A DNA stretch of 29,077 bases. It comes from Metabacillus rhizolycopersici (GTDB taxonomy: Bacteria; Bacillota; Bacilli; Bacillales; Bacillaceae). The DNA lies in NCBI RefSeq assembly GCF_020075705.1, contig NZ_JAIQUM010000066.1, positions 1 through 29,077 on the forward strand. Reading direction: 5' to 3'. Of the stretch, positions 14,930 through 23,178 are shown one piece after another; position 1 is the stretch's first letter; each line of letters starts with the position of its first letter. Made by a program: the position numbers and the translations under genes. Under the pieces are notes generated by a model. That model saw only the letters and a program-made list of their open reading frames with translations, did not search any database and was not told the DNA's origin.

Positions 14930-16411
14930 TTAGTCAATATTATCAGATTTTGTTTCTTTTACCGAGTTCTCTAGATTGGCTATAATTGATTGTCTAATCC
15001 ACGCTTTAAGCACTTTTTTCGTCATTTCTTTCTTTAATTCTTTTTTAACTTGGTTGACAGATTCAATATTATCGTATCTATTGTGATTAATGAATTCGAA
15101 TGTCTTTTCGTGATATTTTCCTTTGTTAATTTTATCTTTAATTGAATGTTCTTCCTTTGCTTTCTCTTCATAATTTGAATTTACAGTGCTTTCAGTATGT
15201 GTTGGTTCATTATTTTTAATCGGTTCTTTAATAAGGTTGAAGACTTCTTGTTGAGAAACAGTAGGAGACTCAATAGATTTTTTCCAAACTTCCAGTATAT
15301 CAGATCCTACTCGATCCCATTCATATAAGGTAAGGGCAAGTTCTCTGCCTCGTTCGCCCATCTTTTTCATTAGTGATTTGTTTGAAAGTATTTCTGTAAT
15401 CTTTTCTGTAAAACAACTAGGATCCTCTGGGTTCTCGACTACAAGACCGTTCTCTCCTAAACGAATAACCTCCGGATTTCCGCCTCTTGCAGTTGTTACG
15501 ATCGGAAGACCTGCTGCCATTGCTTCATAGTGAACGCGTGCAAGTGGTTCTTGCCATATTGAGGTACACACGAATAAATCAGCTGCAGCAAACCAATTTT
15601 GGATTTCACTTGGAGCAACAAAACCTGTTGTTACCACTGGTATGGGTAGTTTATTAGCTAATGCTCTTACATAAGCTACATAATCAGTTACATCATTTTG
15701 GCTGAACCATTTACTTCCGACGATTACTAAAGCTAAATCCTTAAATTTTTTTGAAAGCTCAGGTATGGCTCGAATTAGCCGATCGACTCCTTTATTATTT
15801 GAGAGTCTTCCTGCAAATAATAACACTGTTTTGTTCTCTAAGCCGTTTGCTTTACGTATTTCATTCCGTATTTTTTGCATTTTTGGGTGATTGCCTGGTA
15901 AAAATCGGTCGGTGTCTACACCAGAATAGATCGTGTGAAGTTTTGATGAAGCCTCTGGGAATAAGTTTCGGATACCATTGCCTATATAATCACTTACAGT
16001 TGCAATATTTGTAACTTCGTTTAAGGCTGCTTTTGCTTCATCAGGATTAATTTTTTCTGGATTAAACATATCATTATGCATACTAAGGGTAATCTTTGAA
16101 TTCGGTGCTACTTGTCGGACAGGAAGGACTAGACGAGGTCGATTAAAAATATGAATAAGATCAAAATGATTGGCTTCAAGATAACGAGTAACTTCTTCTC
16201 GATAGATTTCAAATATTTTCCCAGGTATACGCACATAATGGGTTCCATCGATCGTTTCTTGATCAGGGAGCGATGGATCATTAACTCCTAAAACCGTAAT
16301 ATCATGGGCCTTACTTAAATATGGTAGGCTGCCAGCAATATAGGTTTGAATGGCCCCGCCAAGTACTGGAGGTACGGGAAGTTTTTCGGTACAAATCATT
16401 AAAATTTTCAC
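14930..16411 (-). CDS. cotSA: CotSA-like glycosyltransferase (family 4 fold) with C-terminal extension
   Basis: The first 380 residues are a GT4 glycosyltransferase closely resembling B. subtilis CotSA: TEKLPVP near the start, VSDYIG, GVD, FAGRLSNNKGVDRLI, and the EX7E motif in QEPLARVHYE (Glu288 and Glu296). It would transfer a sugar from a nucleotide donor in the mother cell or coat. The final about 113 residues are an added Glu/Lys/Asn-rich tail with a helical end, absent from the 377-residue B. subtilis protein as I recall it. GTG 16411 is chosen because the protein then begins MKILMICTEK like its relatives, with AAGGGAG (complement of 16422-16428) upstream; it starts two bases after the cotS stop, so the genes form an operon. 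Confidence 0.85.
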   Translation of the reverse strand: MKILMICTEKLPVPPVLGGAIQTYIAGSLPYLSKAHDITVLGVNDPSLPDQETIDGTHYVRIPGKIFEIYREEVTRYLEANHFDLIHIFNRPRLVLPVRQVAPNSKITLSMHNDMFNPEKINPDEAKAALNEVTNIATVSDYIGNGIRNLFPEASSKLHTIYSGVDTDRFLPGNHPKMQKIRNEIRKANGLENKTVLLFAGRLSNNKGVDRLIRAIPELSKKFKDLALVIVGSKWFSQNDVTDYVAYVRALANKLPIPVVTTGFVAPSEIQNWFAAADLFVCTSIWQEPLARVHYEAMAAGLPIVTTARGGNPEVIRLGENGLVVENPEDPSCFTEKITEILSNKSLMKKMGERGRELALTLYEWDRVGSDILEVWKKSIESPTVSQQEVFNLIKEPIKNNEPTHTESTVNSNYEEKAKEEHSIKDKINKGKYHEKTFEFINHNRYDNIESVNQVKKELKKEMTKKVLKAWIRQSIIANLENSVKETKSDNID

Positions 16412-16413
16412 GT

Positions 16414-17514
16414 TTATTCTACTCCCTTCCAATCGTCTTTAATTTCTTCTAAGACCGGCCATTTTGTTTGATCAGTATTAACAATTGTTTGAATCATTGA
16501 TACGGTCGCAGGATCATTTAGAAATAATTCAGGATCATAGACTACTTCTTTAATATTCTTATAAAAGTCATTTGGAAGAGATAACTCGATCATTATGATA
16601 TCATATAGTTTCGATGAAATTGGATTTGCCTCGTGATAGGTCTTGATCATTTCTCTTACCCAAGTTGTATCCCATCTATATAAATCTGCCATTGTGCCGG
16701 TAATCAGTTTTGTCAAATCGCGAATAGGAAGGTCATAAGCAACACCGTCAAGGTCAATAATCCACATCCCATTTGGACCCATTTGCCCATTTGACCAGCC
16801 ATAATCTTGGTGCACTAATCCCCAATATTCATTACCTTGTTGTGCTAACTCTAGGTAACTAGATTGATTTAATGCTTCTAAACTTCTTTTTGCTTGTTCT
16901 TCAAATTGATCTACAACATTCAGCAAATGGGAGCTTGCAGGCAATTCTTCATAAGCTTTAGCAATGTTTCGAAACCAAGCCATTTTGTTAATAACTTTTT
17001 GGTAACTTCTTGGCCATTTGTATATTCTAGACGCAACCTCTGCTTGATGAGGAGGAACATAGTCTTTGCTTAAGCGGTGAAATTCGCCAAGAGCGTTACA
17101 AAGCTGTTTGGCTCCTTCTAAATCTTTTGTTACAGGTGCTAAAGGTTCGATCCACTCAGCGATAAACCATAACTTTCCCCCAGCCTCAACATAATTATGT
17201 CCATCTTTTGTTTTTACGATAGGGGGAACTCTTGCTTCCTTAACATCAACTAAATATTCTTGAGCTCCCAAGCTAAACAGACTTCTAGTAGGTCTTCGGT
17301 GTAATATCTTTAAACTTTTTGGTCCTGCACTTGTTTCTAGTTTCCATATTAAGCCACCCTTATCTGCTTTTGTTGTGATTACTTGGATGCCTTGAACGGA
17401 GAAATCGTAATGTTTAAGAACATCTTGCGCCATTGTTTCAATATATTCAGGAACGAAAAACTCATCTTGTGTTAGTTCATCCACTTCCCAAGGCACAATT
17501 TGTATATTCTCCAT
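16414..17514 (-). CDS. cotS: CotS-family spore coat protein (kinase-like fold)
   Basis: The 366-residue protein belongs to the CotS/YutH/CotI group, coat proteins with an aminoglycoside-phosphotransferase-like fold. GLIWKLETSAGPKSLKIL (54-71) supplies the usual lysine. The catalytic-loop equivalent HQDYGWSN (235-242) keeps His235, Asp237 and Asn242, and DLDG (254-257) supplies the metal-binding Asp, so kinase-type chemistry is possible, although substrate is unknown. ATG 17514 follows AAGGAGGG by six bases. It is the first gene of a two-gene unit with cotSA, as in B. subtilis, where the proteins sit in the outer coat under sigma-K/GerE control. No close, well-placed sigma-K promoter was found. 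Confidence 0.87.
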   Translation of the reverse strand: MENIQIVPWEVDELTQDEFFVPEYIETMAQDVLKHYDFSVQGIQVITTKADKGGLIWKLETSAGPKSLKILHRRPTRSLFSLGAQEYLVDVKEARVPPIVKTKDGHNYVEAGGKLWFIAEWIEPLAPVTKDLEGAKQLCNALGEFHRLSKDYVPPHQAEVASRIYKWPRSYQKVINKMAWFRNIAKAYEELPASSHLLNVVDQFEEQAKRSLEALNQSSYLELAQQGNEYWGLVHQDYGWSNGQMGPNGMWIIDLDGVAYDLPIRDLTKLITGTMADLYRWDTTWVREMIKTYHEANPISSKLYDIIMIELSLPNDFYKNIKEVVYDPELFLNDPATVSMIQTIVNTDQTKWPVLEEIKDDWKGVE

Positions 17515-18101
17515 GAAAAACCCTCCTTTTTATTTTTAAAAGTATTTTCCACCAGAATAAAGGTAAGGCCACGAGGGATTCATAATGTTCTTTTATTGGT
17601 TGTATTCATATAAAAGCATAATTTTATACTCTAATGTTCACGAAAATAGCTAACACAAAGTTAAAAAAGCTGATTTAGGATAACACTTGAAGTTTACTAG
17701 ACCATTCGTGATAGTAAAAAATCCAATGCCTATTAATGTTGTGAGCATTTATTTAATTAGCTAGTTAACGTGAACAATAATGAACATTATTTCCCTATAG
17801 TTACATTATGGTACTAACTATGTTCTTTTTAAATATCCTGGGTTGTGGTTTATCAACACCACTAAGTAATCATACTTTTTATTAAACTATGTAAAAAATA
17901 AACTTTTGTATAGGACAGGTCACTTAAATTGTTAAGTAATTGTTGAATGAATAGCTTTAATATGGTATGAAAACTAATATTTTATAAAAAGTTTCTTATT
18001 ATGTGCGAAAATCTCTTACACTTTATGTTATTTTTCCATAAGAATATAGAAAGTTCTTATTATAAGAAAAAATTTGTTTAAAAGGAGAGGTAGGGATAGG
18101 G
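17515..18101. other. Divergent intergenic region between cotS and galU
   Basis: No gene found in 587 bases of AT-rich DNA. On the reverse strand CATAGTTTA (complement of 17883-17891) has ACA (complement of 17907-17909) 15 bases upstream, a weak mother-cell-type promoter that would give cotS a leader of about 360 bases. GTGGT/ACCAC at about 17844-17864 form a small dyad. The galU promoter is listed separately. Confidence 0.35.
18018..18046 (+). promoter_or_regulatory. Sigma-K-like promoter of galU
   Basis: ACA (18018-18020), a 16-base spacer, and CATAAGAATA (18037-18046) approximate the mother-cell sigma-K pattern AC-N16/17-CATAnnnTA, with the final TA shifted by one base. Start of transcription would be near 18054. 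Inferred by pattern only. Confidence 0.4.
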
Positions 18102-18989
18102 ATGAAGGTGCGTAAAGCGATTATCCCAGCTGCAGGGCTAGGCACAAGATTTTTACCTGCAACAAAGGCATTACCAAAAGAAATGCTTCCCATCGTCGAT
18201 AAGCCGACCATTCAATATATAGTAGAAGAAGCAGTTGCATCTGGAATTGAAGATATAATTATCATAAGTGGCCGAAGCAAACGTTCTATCGAGGATCACT
18301 TTGATCAATCATATGAGTTGGAAGACGCTCTTTTAAAGAAGAATAAACAAATATTATTTGAGGAAGTTCAAAAAATATCCAATCTGGCAAATATTCATTA
18401 TATACGTCAAAAAGAACCCAAAGGACTTGGTCATGCAATAAGTTGTGCGAGAAGTTTTATCGGTAATGAGCCGTTCGCAGTTTTATTAGGGGATGACATT
18501 GTCAATTCCTCAAAACCTTGTTTGAAGCAATTGATTGAACTTTATAATCGGTACAATTCAACAATAATAGCGGTGCAACCAGTATCAGAGAATGAAGTTT
18601 CAAGCTATGGAATCATTAAACCTATGGGAAACAAAATTGATGGAAATGTATTTAATATTGAAACGTTAGTTGAAAAGCCAAAAAAGGAGGATGCACCTTC
18701 TAGATATGCCATAATGGGACGGTATGTGTTAAGACCTGAAATTTTTGATATATTAAAAGATTTGCCACCTGGTTCTGGTGGTGAAATACAATTGACTGAT
18801 GCACTAAAGATAATGAATCAAACACATGCAGTATACGCTTATGAGTTTCAAGGCCAAAGATATGATATTGGAAATAAAATGGGTTTTATTCGTGCAACAA
18901 TCGATTTTGCATTACAGCGTCAAGACTTGAAAGAGGAGGTTATAGGGTATTTAAAAGAAGTGATTGCCAAGTACGATCTAAAAGAATAG
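18102..18989 (+). CDS. galU: UTP-glucose-1-phosphate uridylyltransferase (GalU/YtdA type)
   Basis: The 295-residue enzyme makes UDP-glucose from UTP and glucose-1-phosphate. Diagnostic features are the nucleotide-binding signature [19 protein letters not shown] (12-30), KEPKGLGHA (104-111), the metal-binding VLLGDD (127-132), VEKP (190-193), GRYVL (206-210) and [10 protein letters not shown]. It is full length. ATG 18102 follows AAAGGAGAGG. B. subtilis has several paralogs (gtaB, yngB, ytdA); placement beside ytcA/ytcB and cot homologs, and a possible sigma-K promoter, suggest this is the sporulation paralog YtdA, feeding the UDP-glucose dehydrogenase. Paralog choice is inference. Confidence 0.88.
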   Translation: MKVRKAIIPAAGLGTRFLPATKALPKEMLPIVDKPTIQYIVEEAVASGIEDIIIISGRSKRSIEDHFDQSYELEDALLKKNKQILFEEVQKISNLANIHYIRQKEPKGLGHAISCARSFIGNEPFAVLLGDDIVNSSKPCLKQLIELYNRYNSTIIAVQPVSENEVSSYGIIKPMGNKIDGNVFNIETLVEKPKKEDAPSRYAIMGRYVLRPEIFDILKDLPPGSGGEIQLTDALKIMNQTHAVYAYEFQGQRYDIGNKMGFIRATIDFALQRQDLKEEVIGYLKEVIAKYDLKE

Positions 18990-19150
18990 CGAAAGGGAAG
19001 GAGACGATTTATTTTGTATTGAACAAGTCTGTAGGAATCTTATCTATCGCTACAAAGAAAATAGAAGGAAATATCATTGGTTTTGTCAATTATCGAGAAT
19101 GTAATTTTTCAATCAAAGAGGCTAAATATTTTGGTGTAACCGCTGAATAG
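18988..19150 (+). pseudogene. rluF: Decayed, internally deleted copy of rluF
   Basis: Starting at the galU stop, the sequence aligns with codons 54-95 of rluF: IYFVLNKSVGI and KKIEGNIIGFVNYRE here against IYLALNKPVGI and KHIEGNIIDFVNYHE at residues 60-90. After TTTTTCAATC the match jumps to the region just past the rluF stop (TTTTGGTGTAACCGCTGAATAGC against TTTCGGCATAACCGTTGAATAGC near 10606). About 390 bases of the gene, including the catalytic Asp, are missing. The frame stays open to TAG 19148 but lacks a usable start, so it is a remnant. Its terminator is kept at 19167-19204. Confidence 0.8.
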
Positions 19151-19166
19151 CTGTGATTGATAATGA

Positions 19167-19204
19167 AATAAGACCTCTACACTCATGTATGTAGAGGTCT
19201 TATT
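19167..19204. terminator. Bidirectional terminator, copy of the rluF terminator
   Basis: AATAAGACCTCTAC (19167-19180) pairs perfectly with GTAGAGGTCTTATT (19191-19204). It can end galU rightward and the short CotB-like gene leftward. Its layout and loop (ACTCATGTAT) match the rluF terminator at 10652-10697. Confidence 0.85.
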
Positions 19205-19221
19205 GTTGGTTCTCGTGTATA

Positions 19222-19893
19222 TCAATCATTTCTCGGTAAGTGGACTGCCTTTACATGCTTAGCATTTACATAAGTTACTTCTTGCCTAGCAGTCACCAAT
19301 TCTAAAATATTATTTTTGAAACTAAGGAGTTGACCCACTTTTCGAGTGTTCTCACCTAAATCGAATATAATCATTTTTCCAAACATCTTTTTTATTTGTT
19401 CATCAAGTGATCGAGCTAAAGAGAGTGTTGATGGATAATTGGCTAGAATTGTTCGATCTAAAGAATAAGGAACTTGATCATTTCGGTATGGTATCAGCCA
19501 TTTTAAATGTTGCAGTGAAATATACATTGTATTATAGACGGGGGAATAAAAGACAAAGTAATCGTTCATGATATTCGTAACATAACCGTGAATTGATTGC
19601 TTCTTTGCTACAACAATTTCTGAAAATATTCCTTTTGAATTCGTTAATATTTTTCTTAATGACAATGAGTCTGAGTCAATTTCAAGTGGCTTTTGAGTTG
19701 GGGAATCGATAGGTTCAAGATCCTCATCTATATATAGGAGGTGAATGTTAGATATAGGGATATAGATGAAGTCTTTTCCATTAAAGAGCACAATTAGATC
19801 TGATCCTGTATCGATTAATACTCCGCTTTGTTGTAAGAGTCCGGGAAGTGCGACACAAATGTTTTTTCCAATAAACACCTTAAAATTATTCAT
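19222..19893 (-). CDS. CotB-related coat protein, short form
   Basis: The 223-residue product has CotB-like repeats of a small beta fold: VLIDTGSDLIVLFNGKDFIYIP followed by ISNIHLLY parallels the 'binds X, seen as Y, HIKSI' pattern of CotB, and the 110-150 region (HGYVTNIMNDYFVFYSPVYNTMYISLQHLKWL) repeats it. It lacks GGPES motifs and the low-complexity tail of its neighbour, so it corresponds to the shorter CotB paralogs of the B. cereus type; this assignment is by pattern. ATG 19893 is chosen because AAGGAGGAG is seven bases upstream; the frame extends 29 codons further without a start signal. It probably functions in the outer coat. It lies downstream of cotB on the same strand, 197 bases away. 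Confidence 0.7.
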   Translation of the reverse strand: MNNFKVFIGKNICVALPGLLQQSGVLIDTGSDLIVLFNGKDFIYIPISNIHLLYIDEDLEPIDSPTQKPLEIDSDSLSLRKILTNSKGIFSEIVVAKKQSIHGYVTNIMNDYFVFYSPVYNTMYISLQHLKWLIPYRNDQVPYSLDRTILANYPSTLSLARSLDEQIKKMFGKMIIFDLGENTRKVGQLLSFKNNILELVTARQEVTYVNAKHVKAVHLPRND

Positions 19894-19969
19894 AGAATCT
19901 CCTCCTTTTCTAAAAATAGTAATTTCAACTAAAATGTGGTTTATTATAAGGACTTTGTTGCTAGGGTCT

Positions 19970-20043
19970 TGACACTTCATCTGTTAAAGCTCAGGAGTCT
20001 TTGGCAATGAAGTGCCTTGATTTGCCCTAGGCAGATGGAGTCA
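19970..20043. repeat. Nested inverted repeats between the two cotB-like genes
   Basis: TGACACTTCATCTG (19970-19983) pairs imperfectly with CAGATGGAGTCA (20032-20043), and GGCAA/TTGCC pair inside. On the reverse strand this would form a structured leader about 80 bases upstream of the short CotB-like gene. Read forward it ends near GTTTTTTCTTTT and looks terminator-like, but no forward gene precedes it. Confidence 0.45.
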
Positions 20044-20090
20044 CTTGTTTTTTCTTTTAGATTGGGGAAATATAGGTTGCTAACGTTCAG

Positions 20091-21188
20091 TTAGTTATTA
20101 ATGCGATTTTGTGCTTGTTTTAATGCAGCTTCTAGATTTGATGAAACTTGTTTTATTAACATATTATATGCTTCTCTTTTTCTATTATTCTTATCGGTGG
20201 CACTAGCATTGCTCGTATCTGCTTGTTGTTTAGAAGTCGTTTCTTGTTTTTGCTCTTTGTTTTTATCAGAACTATTATTTTTTGCATCTTCTTGTTGTTT
20301 AGAAGTCTCTTCTTGCTTTTGTTTGTTGTTTTTGTCAGAACTATTATTTTTTGTAACTTCTTGTTGTGATGTAGTTGTTTCTTCCTTTTGTTTCTTGTTC
20401 TTTTCATTCGTTGATTTATTTTCTTCATTTTTCTGATTTTCTTGTTTATTGCTGTTGTTTTCAGTTTGGTTATCCGTTTGATTTTGCTCTTCCTGTTGGT
20501 TTTCTGAATTCTCTTGTTGCTTTTTCTGGTCATGTTTTGATCCTTGAGAGATATTCCGGATGTGATATTCTGTGAGGCGGAAAACTTTTTCATGATGAAT
20601 GACAGTTACATAGTCTTTTGTCATTTCAGCTAATACGCCTTCAACACTTTCAGGACCTCCGCGGTTAATTGTTACCCAGCTATGTTGAAAGCTTTTTAAC
20701 AAGCTTGAAAAACTTTCAGCGGGCGCTACATACGTAGTCGGATTTTCAGCTGCTTCACCTTTTTCAACACTTACACTCTTAATATGGTGAATTTGATAAT
20801 GAACATCAACATTATTTTCTGATCGAAGAGTTAAGAAGTTATCACTTATCCCTAATAAAGTACCTGTTAGACTTTCAGGACCACCTCTATCAATCTGCAC
20901 ATTTTTGAATTCCATAAGTTTTAATATTTCTTTAAAGGAATCAGATTCAAGGACTTCATATTCCTCAGAATTAGTAGTAGGTTCAATGCTTGTTTTTGAA
21001 TTTTCTACAACACTTTTTAAATGACTTGTTTGGTAATAAACAACGTTATTATCATCAGTTAACAGAGCTATATAATCTTGCTTAACTTGTAACAAGAGAC
21101 CTTCTTTTGATTCAGGGCCACCTTTAAAAGTTCGAACTTTTCGACCTTGTAATTTGACTAAATACGATAGATCTTTATCAGTACTCAT
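20091..21188 (-). CDS. cotB: Spore coat protein CotB family
   Basis: Three copies of the CotB module are plain: each has GGPES (residues 23-27, 102-106, 177-181), then GxL...DYI/FLT, then YYQ/YQI/HIKS. About residues 1-215 thus match CotB of B. subtilis, an outer-coat surface protein. The tail differs: rather than the Ser/Lys/Arg tail that CotH phosphorylates in B. subtilis, residues 220-335 are Gln/Asn/Glu/Lys/Thr-rich with three 23-residue tandem repeats (266-335), and the end (336-365) is a predicted helix. ATG 21188 follows GGGAGGA. No cotH homolog is in the window. A sigma-K-like promoter lies upstream. The low-complexity frames on the other strand are shadows. Confidence 0.9.
   Translation of the reverse strand: MSTDKDLSYLVKLQGRKVRTFKGGPESKEGLLLQVKQDYIALLTDDNNVVYYQTSHLKSVVENSKTSIEPTTNSEEYEVLESDSFKEILKLMEFKNVQIDRGGPESLTGTLLGISDNFLTLRSENNVDVHYQIHHIKSVSVEKGEAAENPTTYVAPAESFSSLLKSFQHSWVTINRGGPESVEGVLAEMTKDYVTVIHHEKVFRLTEYHIRNISQGSKHDQKKQQENSENQQEEQNQTDNQTENNSNKQENQKNEENKSTNEKNKKQKEETTTSQQEVTKNNSSDKNNKQKQEETSKQQEDAKNNSSDKNKEQKQETTSKQQADTSNASATDKNNRKREAYNMLIKQVSSNLEAALKQAQNRINN
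20184..20393 (-). repeat. Three 69-bp tandem repeats in the cotB tail
   Basis: Codons 266-288, 289-311 and 312-335 encode three versions of a 23-residue unit built on QKxET-S-QQ-D/V-NNSSDKN. The first two are closest, and the third has lost NNSS. It is an in-frame expansion likely to vary in copy number. Confidence 0.8.
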
Positions 21189-21213
21189 TGTTATTCCTCC
21201 CTATCAGTTTCAC

Positions 21214-21243
21214 TATAATTATGTTTGTAATGTATGTATATGT
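21214..21243 (-). promoter_or_regulatory. Sigma-K-like promoter of cotB
   Basis: On the reverse strand ACA (complement of 21241-21243), 17 bases, then CATAATTATA (complement of 21214-21223). It fits AC-N16/17-CATA loosely; the trailing TA is one base late. Located 26 bases before the cotB start, just ahead of the ribosome site, so the leader would be short. Confidence 0.35.
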
Positions 21244-21539
21244 GGTGGGGGGCAATTTGCTATAAACTAGTATCACATTCATAAAAAATCCATTATATAC
21301 TCAAGGACATTTACCCTATCAAGAAAATGATTTGTTGGGGGCTTGTCTACAAATATTAGGAAATCAAGATAGCTGATTGAGGTTTATTTTCTTACTATTC
21401 ATTAGCTATTTCATAAGGATCGTTACCGTATTGTTAAAGGGAAAGTTATTTTCGACTTTTTAAATAAAGGTATTAAGTCGATGAATTCGTCCATAATTTA
21501 AAAAGATGAATAAATTCATATATATATAGGGTGATGAAG
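21244..21539. other. Gene-free stretch before the speE remnant
   Basis: No reading frame with a ribosome site was found. CATAATTTA (21491-21499) has the sigma-K/E -10 pattern but no matching -35. The right end, AGGGTGATG, is the ribosome site of the dead speE. Confidence 0.3.
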
Positions 21540-22333
21540 TTGACTGAACTTCCACTAAGAAAATATAAGCAGGTTGATGAAGATCTCTGGATTTCAAATT
21601 ATGTTGCAAAGGCAAGAATAAAAACTGAATACAAAGTAAAGTCGTTACTTCATTATGAAATATCTCCTTATCAGGAAATAAGCGTTGTTGATACGAAAGG
21701 CTTTGGGAGAATGCTGGTTTTAGATGGGATTCCACAAAAATTCATCAGGTGAGGGTTTTATTTATAATGAAATGATTAGCCATATCCCAATCCGAAGGCA
21801 GTGGGGATGATAGGGGGTGGAGATTGTGGTCTCGCTCGTGAGGCAATGAAATATTCAGGAATTGAAAAAATCAATGTAGTTGAGATCAATCAATAAGTGA
21901 CAGATGTGTGTAGAACATGGTTAACGCCCTCCTCTCATTATGACAATGATAAACGCTTTAGCATGATTCATATAGGTGGAGTAGATTGGATACAAGAAAA
22001 CAAAGGAAACTATGATGTTTTGATGATTGATCGATCAGATCCGGTAGGTCCAGTTGCTAAGTTGTACAAAAAAGATTTTTACAACGATGTATATGAAGCC
22101 CTTACAGATGATGGTGTTTTTGTTATTCAGTCAGGATCTCCCTTTTATAACACCTCCACTTTACCATTGCCTCCAAAAAATACGATCCTCTCAAGGCAGA
22201 TTTATCAAGGCTTCAAGACGAGGAAACAAAATATATTAACGCTGAAATTTTTCTTGCATCATTTGTTTTGCCTAATTATGTGAAACAATATAAGAGGAAT
22301 AAAAATGTGGGTAGCCAAGTGGCTATTCTTTGA
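21540..22333 (+). pseudogene. speE: Spermidine synthase pseudogene
   Basis: The start (TTG 21540 after AGGGTGA) and residues 1-67 read as intact SpeE (LWISNYVAKARIKTEYKVKS, MLVLDGI). The frame then breaks near 21745 (QTSIRDEGF-type sequence lost to a small deletion), and resumes in another frame with the glycine motif MIGGGDCGLAREAMKYSGIE. A CAA-to-TAA change stops it at 21894-21896, directly followed by VTDVCRTWLTPSSHYDND. The catalytic region IDRSDPVGP is kept. After FYNTSTL about 50 codons are deleted before KADLSRLQDEETKYIN in a shifted frame, and the natural C-terminus ASFVLPNYVKQ is last. At least three lesions, so no enzyme can be made. The usual partner speB (agmatinase) does not follow. 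Confidence 0.9.
22305..22331. terminator. Short hairpin between speE remnant and the 53-aa gene
   Basis: TAGCC (22312-22316) pairs with GGCTA (22321-22325) around AAGT, followed by TTCTTT; on the reverse strand CCACATTTTTATT follows. A small bidirectional terminator is likely. Confidence 0.45.
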
Positions 22334-22334
22334 T

Positions 22335-22496
22335 TTAGAACATAGACTGATTCATACGCATCTTTTTTCTGTCAATTGATTGGAATTCAAGCATAGAATG
22401 TGTTATTTCGATTATCAAGCAACTTTTATCCGCCAATTGATTGAGATTCCATGTTAATGAAGTTTTATTCTCCATTGCGTGAGATAAATCTGCCAC
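22335..22496 (-). CDS. Small hypothetical protein, 53 aa
   Basis: GTG at 22496-22494 lies four bases after AAGGAGAG, which itself overlaps the stop of the upstream amidohydrolase-like gene (gap 10 bases), so the two appear translationally linked. The product begins MADLSHAMENKTSLTWNLNQ, is mostly helical with one short hydrophobic patch (CLIIEI) and a basic end (RKKMRM). The family was not recognised; there is no signal peptide. The tight spacing and good ribosome site are the case for it. Confidence 0.5.
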   Translation of the reverse strand: MADLSHAMENKTSLTWNLNQLADKSCLIIEITHSMLEFQSIDRKKMRMNQSMF

Positions 22497-22506
22497 AAAG
22501 CTCTCC

Positions 22507-23178
22507 TTATTGATTAACAAATGTATTCTGAAAATCGATCATTATTTCTGAAAAGATATCGATTAATTGTGAACGATGCTCCCTACGGAACGTTCGAGAT
22601 AATTCAATTTGAAACGTATGAAAGTGGGGACCATATCCCTGATAACGTTCTCCATCACCAAGTCTATGAAAAGCAATAGATTCGTTCCCAATAAATTTTT
22701 GATCAAAAATAAGTGTTATGTCAGGAATGACTGGTTGCGCTTTTTTAGTTAGGGTTTCCTCGAACCAATCTCTTATCTCTGTCGAGCATGATCGGCCTCG
22801 AACAGTTCCAATCTCCATACCGAAGGGCCCATAATGGTCATCCTTCATCCCATGAAATGATAAATGCAGGTATGGGTGTGTGAGCTGATTTTGGTCAGAG
22901 TCTACTATATTTAGAAATTCGAGGATATCTTTAAGTGCATGCCTATATTCTTCTATGGCTAAGTCGTTATCACCGTTTGGACTCCGATTCAAATCTGCAA
23001 GCTTTCTGGATACTGTACTAATGATTCCTGCACATCTTGTTTTTACCATAATGCTCTCGACAATTTTGTCGGTAAATACATCTGCTGCTGGCGGTGTGGC
23101 ATGTAAGGCATCGGCAAGACCACAGATAAAGCCATTTCCTTTGTTATATTTTACATAGTTTTGTTGAATATATTTCAA
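22507..23178 (-). CDS. N-formylglutamate amidohydrolase-like protein
   Basis: A 223-residue hydrolase candidate. SRKLADLNR (57-65) matches the SR..xDLNR block, HLSFHGMKD (105-113) the central His-containing block and IELSRTFRRE (191-200) the C-terminal block of the N-formylglutamate amidohydrolase (FGase) family, which is related to zinc carboxypeptidases. N-terminal PHGG-type motif is altered to HATPPAADVF (26-35). It therefore may cleave an amide bond on a glutamyl or peptide-like substrate rather than formylglutamate. TTG 23178 follows GGAAGGAG at about 12 bases, a long spacing. No histidine-degradation genes are near; it is divergent from a COOH-NH2 ligase fusion, suggesting a linked pathway. 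Family call by eye. Confidence 0.55.
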   Translation of the reverse strand: MKYIQQNYVKYNKGNGFICGLADALHATPPAADVFTDKIVESIMVKTRCAGIISTVSRKLADLNRSPNGDNDLAIEEYRHALKDILEFLNIVDSDQNQLTHPYLHLSFHGMKDDHYGPFGMEIGTVRGRSCSTEIRDWFEETLTKKAQPVIPDITLIFDQKFIGNESIAFHRLGDGERYQGYGPHFHTFQIELSRTFRREHRSQLIDIFSEIMIDFQNTFVNQ

